Part shown: positions 12,601 through 24,600 of the stretch, piece by piece
Layout: each line of letters begins with the position of its first letter
Position numbering within the stretch: the stretch's first letter is position 1
Assembly (NCBI GenBank): GCA_022457155.1
Contig: JAJGOT010000016.1
Location: forward strand, 1,687,501 to 1,751,500
Direction of reading: 5' to 3'
Source: Cladopsammia gracilis
Taxonomy: Eukaryota > Cnidaria > Anthozoa > Scleractinia > Dendrophylliidae
Length of the DNA: 64,000 nucleotides
Notes under the pieces: generated by a model
What the model saw: only the letters and a program-made list of their open reading frames with translations
Told to the model about the DNA's origin: nothing
Databases searched by the model: none
Program-made: the position numbers and the translations under genes

Positions 12601-15600
12601 TGGGGATGGCTAAAAAAGGGGAGGGGGGAGCTTAATAAATTTCTTCTTCTAAAGAGGGGGGGGGGGGGGGGGGGGGGGCTAATATTTGAGAGAGGTGGCT
12701 AAATAGATAGTTTTGCATAATTTACAATATTCTTACTGGTAGTTAACTGCTCAATTGAGTGGGAGGAGACTGCCTTATGTTTAATTTTGGGTCATCTTTT
12801 TTGCATTTGAGTTTGCCTCATTTTTGGCATGTGACCTACAAATTTATTACAAAACATTGCACAGAATTATTTTACCCTGGCTTTTGCTTCATTTTTGAAA
12901 AATAACATGATGCTTATACATGTACTATATATATGCCAAAAAAAAAAAACAGTTACGAATTTCCTCGATATGAATGGGTGGGTGGTAAAACTACTCAAGT
13001 TAGTATACAATATGACTTTTTTCATTTGAAAATTCAAGGTGATACAAACATAAGAAAATTAATGTTTTATTACAAAAAGACTCCAAAATCTTAGGAGGCA
13101 ACCAAGGACTTCCAAGCAGATTTTTTAAACAATTTCCAAGGTTCATTCAGGGTTGTCTTGTATTTTTTTTTATGTACAGGATGCTATGATCTGCCTTGCT
13201 GGCTGTGACAAGACAATACCTGGTGTAACAATGGCTTTACCAAGACTCAATGCAGTAAGAGCAAATGCACCATCTGTTTAATCTTTGAAGTGGGGTGTGG
13301 TGGGAAAGGGGGCATGGAGGGCGAAAACAAAATAATAAACTTGTTGCTTGTCAACTGCCCCCCTTCACTCCTGATCAAGTTCCTGCAACTTCTTGTTGGC
13401 CCACTGGATACTATATGCTTTTCATATGCATACCTCTCCCCCCCCCCCCCCCCCCCCCCCCCCCCGCCCTTCTCCACTCCACCCTGATGTCAGTGTGTTT
13501 TTCATGTTGAGACCTGTGCTGTCTTTTAGTGTGTCCTATTGAATTGCCTTATTTATAGGCTTGTCGACATTTCTTATAAACTTATTGGTAATTGATTGTA
13601 ATTCTTAACTTCAACTAACAGTGTGGTGTTGTAATTTACGGTGGAACAATGCTTCCTGGTTGTGGAAAGAAACATCGAGATTTGAGTGCTGGCAGCCCAT
13701 TTGAGGTATAACGATTGATGTGCATGTTCTTTCACGCATTGTTACTTAAACTCAACAGTCAATGGACTTAGAGTTTAGTCCGTCATTTCCGGCTCTCGTA
13801 GATAAATCTGTTCGTTTAGTGCTTGAAACGTCAACTTTTGATAGTCTACAGTCGTGAGTCAGTTATTTTTACTGTTATGCAGTATCACACTGTACATCTC
13901 TCTGTCCCAGGCAATAGGTTCCTACAGTACAGGGCTAATGGATATCGAAGATCTGAAGGATATTGAGTGTCATTCCATACCTGGGGCTGGAGCCTGCGGT
14001 AAGAATGGCTGTCAGATGAGTATATACTTAAATTCTTGCTTTCTAATTAAATACAGTGCTATCCATGGGAAAGCTTTTATTTCATACAAGGGTGTTTATA
14101 ACTAAGGGTACCGTGGGGGCTGTAATTACAATATATTAAATATGGACATGTTTAATTAAAAAAGTCTGTTCATAGTCATATACAGACAAAAACTAACGAT
14201 AAAATAGTCCGACGTTTCGGCGACATCTTGACGCCATTTTCAAGGGAAACTAAATTAAATATGCGATCTCAAGAGTAACTAAGAGTCCAGAGTCATTAAT
14301 TTGCATAAGTTAGGCAAAGACCTTAGCGCGAATTGAGTCTGATTGTACATTTAAACATGGGCGTAATTGTTTAATGAGTAACATCTTATTAACGAGACAA
14401 TCAAACTTGTTCTGTTCATAGTCGTTTCATAAAAAGATGCTGTTTTTTTATATTAATTTTCAAGTTATTTATCGATTCCATCTTGTCTTTGCACTCACAG
14501 CCAAAAATGGCATTTCACTCTAGAAAACTCATCATTGTGACAATTTATTTCAACTAACAGATGTTATAAGGCAGTCTTTCGAACACTTTGATTCACCAAA
14601 ACAATCTGGTAGTCCAGTACTTGTCCAAACGATGTCTGTGATTCGCTAGGGATAGGGGCATTGTTCAAGTGATATATCAATTGTATCGTTCGCCAATCAC
14701 AGACATCGTTTGGATAGCTAAGGGGTCCGGCGCCCAAACAATCCACGCCATGTACATTCAAACTGCCCTCATAAAGAACTGAGGACATGAAAATAATTTC
14801 ATTTCATTTTTTAGGAGGAATGTTTACAGCAAACACCATGTCTTCGGTGGTAGAAACGCTGGGCTTGACATTACCAGGTATGGAAATTTAGGCAAGTTGC
14901 TATGCTATTGCTTTGATTGGATTGCGTTTTTTTTTTATCTCACACGAAGTATAATAAAACTCATTCTACTTGCAGGTTTTAAAAGGACTCTTCCGCCGAA
15001 ATAACTCTGTTTACTTGATTTTCGTTATCACCAGATGCCACGAAATATACAACTTAATTGGATAAAAAATTCTATAGAGCAAAACAAAAGCAGTAGTTTG
15101 GAGACAAATTGCAGGATTACAAGGATGGAAGTGGATTACAGTTCATCAAATTTGATTTCGTGACAGGCGGTCAAGAAATCAAAGTTTCCATTCCGGTGGA
15201 ATTTTGTCGGAGGTTTTTTTAGTCGTTATTTTGTCTTTTTAGTTCATATTTCTTTGCTTTCGATACTTTTGACGTTTTCTTTTTCCTATTTTAAGATAAT
15301 AAAGCAAGCTTAAAGCACACTCCTGGTCATAATCATGAAAACACGATATTTCAATCGGGGCATTGTCCTTTTAAAGCTTCGCGCGAGTAAAAGTGGATTG
15401 TTTTTGTATCGGGAAGTCGCGGGGGTCTGGTACTGACTCGTCCCCAGTCGACCTGTCTGGGTCCTGTCTGAGTGCACTATTTTTTACCATTTTCCTTATG
15501 CGTGTTACGTAGAACCTGATGCGTTGTAGAACCAGGCATGTCTTGAACTTGTTTGAAATAAACACTAAATGTGAACAATCCGGCAACAACAAACTTATTT

Positions 15601-18600
15601 AGGGGAATTGCGTTTCGTTGAAAATGATTAAACGTGTTTGGAACGCAAGTGTGAACGCAGCTTACATTACTCTTAACAACGTGTTTATTTTTGCGGTATC
15701 AGGAAGCGCTTCTGGTATTGCTGTGGATAGTGAAAACAAGGTTAGTTTCTTGTGGATTTTATATTGCTATACTAGACTCAATATCCAGCCAAGGGAATAT
15801 GGTTTGCAGGACCTCCTCCTGACAATGCAGACAAGTCTGTGATTGGTGGAGAATACCATAGGGCAGACCAGTGATCCAGCCGTGGTGTGCGTGAACTGGG
15901 GACGCTCGAGTTTGGCTTACTGACTGTTTTTGTTGTTATTGTTGTTGTTGTTTTTCATCCAAAGGTGACCGAGAAAAAGAAGGAGGAGGTAGACGAAGCT
16001 GTTAAAACATTGTTTTCGCTTATGAAGTCAGGAAAAACATCAAGGGATATTATGACTCGAAAGGTAAAATGTTCAGGCATCTAGTCTGTTTATAACTGCA
16101 AATAGAGCAGTTTTCAATTGAGTGTGGTAAAACCAAAACCAATGTAATTACTCTGACCAATCACAGCAGTTGTAAACAATCCAATGAACCAATCAGACCT
16201 CCAAGCAAATACATGTCGGCGGCGCCAAGCGCGGGAAAATGCGTGCGAGCAAGTCACGGTTAGTTTTGGTTTTACTTTTGATTGGTCGAGAAAGTTGCAC
16301 GAGATTTTTTAGCCAATCACAAAGCGTAGCAATGCAAAACTAAAGCAACTGTGTAACTACTTTCGACACTCAATTGAAAACTGCTCTTTATCCCACTGAT
16401 TAATTTTCTCGCGATCTTATTGGATAAAACTCTTCACGTGGTGCAATGACAGCTATCAGCTGATATCTTGCGTCCAAGTTTGATTATTAACAAGTCTAAG
16501 TTCAGAACTAAATTTTAATTTTATTTTTCATGGAATGACAAAAGTCGTTTTGCAGTTTGCAAATTGTCCTTGTGATTTCACAGAAACTGAAGATATGTCA
16601 TATACGAGGTTCGAACAACAGCAGATCAGGTGTGGCTTCGGTGTGTTAAAATGAAAATATTGGTCACGGACTCGATGAGGTATATGAATAAATCATTCAT
16701 ATACCTCATTTGAGTTGATACATGTAAGGTAAATTGACCACCGTTAAGATATTCAAAAGCTGACGTTTCGAGCACTGACCCTTCGTCAGAGCGATTAACG
16801 CCTAAAAGGGCGTGCGCTCGAAACGTCAGTTTTTCAATATCTTTACAGTCACTGTGGTCAATTTACCTTAACAACTTAGTTGATGAAACCGAATTTTCGT
16901 GTTTGACTTCCCCTCCGACGCAGCATCACAGTTTCTTAAGGGATGGTTCCCACTAGCGACGTAATCGGAAGCGGAGTCGAAGTCGGAAGCGTAAGGAGCC
17001 TTACGTTCTAGTGTAAATTAAAAAACGGAGTCGGAATCGGAAGCTCGATGGAATCGGAATCGGAAGGATCAGGTTTCCTTTTTCTTCCGATTCCGCTTCT
17101 GCTTCCGTCGCTTACTATCCGCTTCCGTCGTTTTGATTTCCACTAGATCGTAAGATTCTTACGATTCCGATGCCGCTTACGATTCCGCTTACGTCGCTGG
17201 TGGGAACCAAGCTTTAGAATCTAACCTAACTCGACTGATATCCTCGAGATATGTTTGTTTGTAACAGGCCTTTGAGAATGCTGTAACATTAATGTATGCT
17301 GTGGGTGGATCTACTAACGGAGTTCTTCACTTGCTGGCTCTGGCTCATGAGTGAGTTTCCATGTCTTGTTTCAGTGTTTAATATTTCACTGCTATTAAAG
17401 AGCGCTCAAAATCAAAAAGGAAGAAAGGTTCCAAATTTCAATTTCAAAACAAAGAACAAGCACTACATGAAATTAATATTCAGTTGTTTTTATTTAAAGA
17501 GACAGTGTTGGAAGAGGGATTTTCACCTTTTTCGGGCGGGGGCAGCATAATAAACAGTACCACAGGAAAGTACTGCTCAGTAGTTTTCATTTGAATGGTC
17601 ACACTTTAGGATTTTATTCACAGACTCAAAAGTTAGAACCACCTTGTACAGTATAATAAACAGTACCACAGAAAAGTACAGCTCAGTAGCTTTCGTGGTC
17701 GCACCTTAGGATTTCTTTCACAGACTCAAAAGTTAGAACCACCTTGTACAACATAATGAACAGTACCACAGGAAAGTACTGCTCAGTAGCTTTCATTCCA
17801 CCTTGTACAGCATAATAAACAGTACCACAGAAAAGCACTGCTTTCATTTGATTTACACTCTAGGATTTCATCGATTGATCAGTTTTTTTCTAAGAGTTAA
17901 AATCAAGCTCGTTCGAAATACGAACGTGTAAACGAAGTAAAACTAACATTCATATGATAAAACGGTCAAAAACTCAAAACCTAAAGTCGAGCGTAGCAAA
18001 ACAACGCAACCTTATTATAGCAAAAAGTGATTCAAAAGTTTTCGTATCTTCTTCTTGAGCTCCGTGCACGTTCTTATCCAATTTTCGTCCGTTGTTTAGA
18101 TCTGAAGTACAATTTTCCATTGATGATTTTAACACAGTTGGAGGAAAGGTCCCGCTGATCGCAAATGTCAAACCACACGGCAAGGTATGTTGCTTGTAAT
18201 CTCGTGCTTTCATTTCAAAGGCAATAGAACGCATTAAGGATGTAAGCGTTTTGGCGACTAAATCTATCCTCGAAGACCCACAGGCCGCTTCTAAACTACC
18301 ACTTTTCCAAAATACCAAATTCATTTAGTCAAATCAAATACTCATAAGCAATCGCGACCACTTCCATTTCAACGCTGCTGCTTTGGATTTTCTATTGTTT
18401 TTAATCTCCAGTAAGCGATCACTCGCCCATATGACGATGCCACTTGTTTTATTCCGATTAAACATATTTTGCATCGGTGCTTTCCCCGTTAGCCCGGAGA
18501 GGCGGGGGGGGGGGGAATTCCTCTCGGTAGGTTTTCGGTAAAAACGCATGCGCTTTGCTTTCGTAACATTAAAATTGCAATGAAATCGCTGTAAAATCGC

Positions 18601-21600
18601 AGCAAACATCGCAAGCTTGCACCGATTTTAAATCGCATTTAATGTCGTCGGTAAATTTGCAAAACTTCAAATCAAAATTCGTCCGTGTCAGCGCCGCAAA
18701 CGGGATCCTCTAGAACGATTTAGTGCACCTTCCTCAAGAAATGTTAGGGAGTTTTCTTTTTAACTTATAGTAAGTTAATTCACAATGAAACACTGAAAAC
18801 CATATTAATAATATCTTTCTTTTTTAAAGTATCAAATGGCTGATTTGGACAAGATCGGGGGTGTTCCGGTAAGTGAAGGTTTTGTTTTACAATAGAATCT
18901 TGATACTTCGGACCCCCTTTAACTCGAACTTCTCGGATGAAGTCCGTATTTTGGCCTAACAGTCAGAGTTCTATAGTGGAAACTTCTCCTCCAAAAAGCC
19001 CAGCTTCCCCCCCCCCCCCCCCTCCCCCCCCCCCCCCCAAAAAAAAAAGTTTTTATCAGTACAATTTATAACTACATATATCAGAAAAAAATCATCCAGG
19101 TTAGTGTACATGAAGCAAGCATTCCCTGTCAAAGGAGACTTTATGCAACATTTCTCAAAATTGTGTCTCAAAATGCAGGATTGCATCTCAGTGCATATTC
19201 ATTTCAAAAAATTTCCAGAGGGGCATGCTCGCGGACCTTCCAGAAAACGTGAGGCCACTAGGAACTTCTTCCCGAAGCGAAACATCCTAGATAGAACCCT
19301 GACTGACAGTATAAATAAAATATTTTTTAAGGGTAGGTGATGTAGCGGTACAAAGAGTACAGACCAATGCGATTGATATACTGCATCGTGTATAGACTTG
19401 TTGATACTTTGTTTGTTTGTTTGTTTTCTGGTAGATTGTGTTGAAGGAACTTCTTGATAATGGCTTTCTTCACGGAGACCAAGTAACAGTCAATGGTAAA
19501 ACCATGACCGAGAATCTCCAACATGTTCCAGGACTTTCTGCGTTAGGAGGACAGGTAATGTCTTCTGTTGTATCTGACGGGTTAAGACTGTTTAACGAGG
19601 GTGAAAAGTAACAGTCTTATGCTGTGTTCACACTAGGGTGAAACATATTCAGTCTGAACACAAATGAAACCAGTTTCACTGTGTGTGAAAAATGTTTACA
19701 TCAGCGGCGCATTACGCGAATTATGATCGACCATTATCCTGAAATGTCAGATTTATTTTACATTATGCTCGGACTTAGCTTTTGTCTTCAAAGTTTTATA
19801 AAGTCATCGCATTTGATTTTAAAAACATTAAAATAAGATTTGATGCATTTTTGCAACGTTTACTTTGCTGTAAAAGGCTTCCAGAAAATTCAGAAAAGGC
19901 CGTGTAATTTGAAATCGCCCTATAATGTTCTGCAAACCGCAAAACTTCTGACAGTATGTCATGTATGCTACCTGATTGTGTCCCAGGGAAAGTCCAAAAC
20001 GGTGGAAGCCCGACCAATTTTGTAAAATGTCCGATAAAAATGGAGGTTTGAAAGAAAGAGTTTTTACATAGTTTTTGATGTGTTTTTTGTTTTGTTTTTT
20101 AGTATGAGTATTTTAGTTTTTATTCTTAGTCTTAATCGAGGTCCTTTTTGAAAATCACTGATGTGAAAGAGTTTCCCTCAATAAAGATTATTATTATTTA
20201 TTATTATTTAACACATGTTTTCTAAGTAAAAAAAAACATATCTGAAAGGGAGTTAAAGAATTTCCCAGGACAGAACGCGACAACGTGAAAGCGTTGGCTC
20301 AACAACTTGCAATCCACCGCCATGTCGTATTTTGTAAGAACCGGTGTTGTTTCTTGTATGTTGTTCTGATAATTCTGTTAACTGTCGCAGGACGTCGTGT
20401 TTCCAGTGGCATCTCCGCTGGCCCCTGCTGGCAGGCACATCCTGATATTAAAGGTGAATGATCATTCATGAGGGTGGGAGGGTAGGGTGAGATAAAAAAG
20501 GAATGATAGTGGCTGACGTAAAACCGCGCCCTCAACTTTTCAGATCGTATCGCATGTTACGCGAACGTTGACAACAATAGCCACCAGTGTTTCACTTTTA
20601 TTAATACCTCTTGGATTCTTTGTTTCGTTATATTTTGTTGCGTGAAGACACTCGGCAGAAAGACGCACTCAAGTTTATAACAGATTTAGAGCACACCTGC
20701 GTGCCAGGCGCTAGAAAAGGGAGGGGAATAACACGATTTGGGGCGTGGGCGAAGCGCGTGGAGGGGCCTCTCCCTTCTCGCTTCGCGCGTGGGCAAAATT
20801 CTCTCTTTCGCCCCTTTTCTCGCGCCTGCCACGCAGGCTAATATAGAGCAAATAAGCACATTTTCTTGGGAAAATGCTATGCTTTATAACCGAAAAAAAT
20901 AAGGTAAATTATCCACCGGAGAATTCACTATCCAGCGGATAACACAATGGATTTTGTTAGCAGTTTTCAATAGGCCATTTCCGAGTTGCTTTTAGCCTTT
21001 CTATCAAAGCGGGGCTAGGTGCGAAACCTTTCATATGAAAATGAGTTTTCATTCACATGCAAATACGTTTTATTTGCATGTGAATGAAAACTCATTTTCA
21101 TATGAAAGGTTTCGCACCTAGCCTCGCTTTGATAGAGAGGCTAAAAGCAACTCGGAAATGGCCCATTGAGTATCGAAAGTAATTACAGAATTGCTTTGGT
21201 TTTGCATTGCTACGCTTTGTGATTGGCTAAAAAATCTCGCGCCACTTTCTCGACCAATCAGAAGTAAAACCAAAACCAATCGTGACTTGCTCCACGCGTT
21301 TTCCCGCACTTAGCGCCGCCGACATGTAATTGCTTCGAGCTCTGATTGGTTCATTGGATTGTTTACGACTGCTGTGATTGGTCAGAGTAATTACCTTGGT
21401 TTCGGTTTTGCGACACTCAATTGCTCCAATACTTATCCACTGGATAGTGATTTATCCGGTGGATAGCGCTATCCACCTTTTGAGCAACCGAGGCCAGAAC
21501 TGCAACCAAAAAACGAAATGCGTAACCGCATCTGTCTGTCTAAACACTGCCTTAATCTTCACTGAAATTGTGCTTTCATTTTTTAAGGGAAACCTGGCTC

Positions 21601-24600
21601 CAGAGAGTGCTGTACTCAAGTTGAGTGGTAAGGATATTGCAGGACCATTCCGTGGCCCGGTGAGTTTAAAACGTACACAAGTTCACAACCGGAAATAGTC
21701 TACTCCGAAAAATACCATAATAATCTTTTATGTGCAGGCTCAGCCTCACCGGGGTGTAATTATTCAAGCCTCCTTTGTTGGAATGGCACAATGGGATTCA
21801 GAGTAAATGTAGGAACGCTAGGATGTAGCATTGTGTGTTCGTATACAAATGTGCACCGTATGCAAATTGACAAGAAGTTGAAGCATAGCACGTGCAGTTC
21901 GTGCTGAAAACAAAAGAAATTGGAAAAATCAGGCTTACATCAAGCACCACCCAAACCTGCACTTTAAAGAGTATTATGGTATTTTTCATAGTTTCTTGGA
22001 GTGGTGAATACCGGTATGCATCCATCTACACCACCTCGGACACTTTAATGCAATGTCTCTCTCTTCGCATGCAATAAGCATACTGTATCTGACAATTTTA
22101 AACTGGTTTTATTCAGCAACTGACGATGGATGAGTTTTTCATTCAAAACATGTTGCTTAAAAAAGTGTTGTTGTTTTGCTAATATATCCGTCAAAATCAA
22201 ACCCGTCTTGTTTAGATTATTTTCAAATTTGAGGAGGTTAGTTTGTTATGGGAACCAAAGTAATTGAATTGCTATTATTTTTTGTAATGAAAGAAATCGG
22301 TGTGTCCAAAACAAAAAGTGGTGGATTTTCGTACCTTTCCTTCGTCGTTTGCAAATGTAGCAGAAGATACACGTAACCAATGCGAGAAACATGACAGGAT
22401 GGCGGGTGGGGGAGGAGAGGGCAGAGGGAGAGATGGGGGTAAGTGGTGGAGGATAGGGATACCCTATATCCGCCACTGTACAATATAATTCCTGGGCTTA
22501 TACAACTTCGTAGGCCTGACGAACAAAACATTATTTTCGTGAATGAAATCCTAAGTGTGGACCTACAGATGAAAACCTTACGTCGTATAGTTGTGGTCTC
22601 GGTAGAAGATAAATGCACGAAAAATGCTGTCAACGTCTGTCAAAACTGCCAAGTATTATCACCTTAAGTATTGGAGAAACGCGTCATCGGTTTGCCATGG
22701 ACTAGCAACTGCACAGTTCAATTTGCATCTTTCACTTCGCGTGCGACGAGTTTCCTTGACGTAAGCAACAGATAACAGCGTCTGTGCGTTAATATTCTGT
22801 ATCCAAATCAACAGTTAACGTAGGGACTCCAGAAAATTATAAAACTTTTCTCATTATCACCTTTTAAAACGATTCCGTTCACAAAATTCAACGCAGGTGC
22901 TTCATATCACGTGTTGAATATTTTCAAAACGTGACCTGCAAAATATCATGGAGAAACAATAAAAATAAATTATAACGCATATGAGAAAAAAAATACGACA
23001 GCCATTTGAAAACATATAGCAAAGGAAGTTATAAAAATATAATAAAAGTATGCTACAACATATGTTCTTGTACAGACAATTGAAATTGCAAACGAAATTG
23101 CCGATAAAAATAGTACTTTTCGCTGTCTGTATGTTGCACTTTTGGCAATACTTATTCGCTTACTTTATCGCAATTTTTCGTTTTAAAATGTGTCCCAAAA
23201 CTTCGCTTAATATAATTGATATTTCATTGAAAAAGCCAGTTATATAAAATTTTAAACAAAAAAAGAATAAAGCCGCTGCATTTTTAAAATATTTGAATAT
23301 TGTCTGGCATGACGCGCCGTAAAGATGCGTGGCTCTGTTCATAAGAAAAGCTGCATGCAGATGTTTGCAGCAAAGCGAACAAAGGAACGACCGAAAATTA
23401 AACAACACAGTCAGTTATGTATGCTAACGTGAGCAGGGAAGATTTTTGGCAAGCAACAACCAAGAGTACTATCAGAGAAAAATGTAAGGCCATTTTCAAC
23501 CAAGAACTCTTAAGCGATGTGAAGTTCGTTGTTCGAGATTCCCAGAGTGGAAGAGAAATCCTGAAGACGATTCCAGCTCACAAGTTCGTGTTGGCGATCA
23601 GTAGTGAAGTGTTTTTTACCATGTTCTACGGTGAACTGCCGGAGACGAAAGATTCTGTAGAGATCTCCGAGTGTGAGTACGAGAGCGTGTTGGAATTGTT
23701 TCGTTTCATGTACAGCGACGAGGTGAACTTGAAACCGAATAACGTGATGGATGTGTTGTATTTAGCGAAAAAATACATGTTGCCTTCTCTGGCCCAGAAA
23801 TGCTCTGTATTTCTCCAAGAGAACTTGGACGCATCAAGTGTGTTTTACGTCTTGTCGGACGCAAAGAGATACGAAGAGAAAGATCTGATAGCTCACTGCT
23901 GGAAAGTGATTGAGAAAGAAACAGACGAAGCGGTGATATCGGATGGTTTTGTGGCAGTCGAGAGGTCAATACTGGAGGAATTAGTGAAGAATGATTCCTT
24001 GAATATCAGAGAAATAGAGTTATTCAAAGCTATCAATTGCTGGGTTGAAAAGGCATGTGAAAAGCAAGGCGTCGCAGTAGAAGGCTCCACGAAAAGAAGA
24101 ATTCTTGGGGAGCGCGTCGTCAAGGGAATTCGTTTCCCGGGGATGACAAAAAAGGAGTTTTCCAGTGTAGTCCTTGATTCTGACATTCTAACCCAAGAAG
24201 AGACAACCCGCATGATACAGTATTTTAACGCCGTGCTGAAAGTCCCATTAGGATTTGTCAAGAAAAAAAGGGCTGGGCATCGTAATTTTTTGTCTAGGTT
24301 TAGGTCACTAAATTTTGGGTGGAGGTTTTGTCGCGAACGTCCTGAAGCAATCCTTATGAAGGTAGATAAAAAAATAAATTTGCATGCCGTGCGCTTTTTT
24401 GGTACCGAGGACTTTAGATTTTCAGTGACCATGAAGGTAAAAACCTTTAGGGGCAGTGATCTCGCAAATGTGACAGGGAACTTTGCTTCCAAGCTCATGC
24501 GAAGTGATCTTGGAGATTACCGCGGTTTTGAAATGGTGTTTGATTCTCCAATTGTTTTAAAACCAAACCTACAGTACATATTTAACGCGATAATAACTGG

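Noticed and set aside
17350..18830. Apparent frameshift in the dehydratase gene
   Set aside because: Explained by exon 15 at 18100-18184.
23893..24498. 201-codon minus-strand frame
   Set aside because: Shadow of the BTB-BACK-PHR gene.
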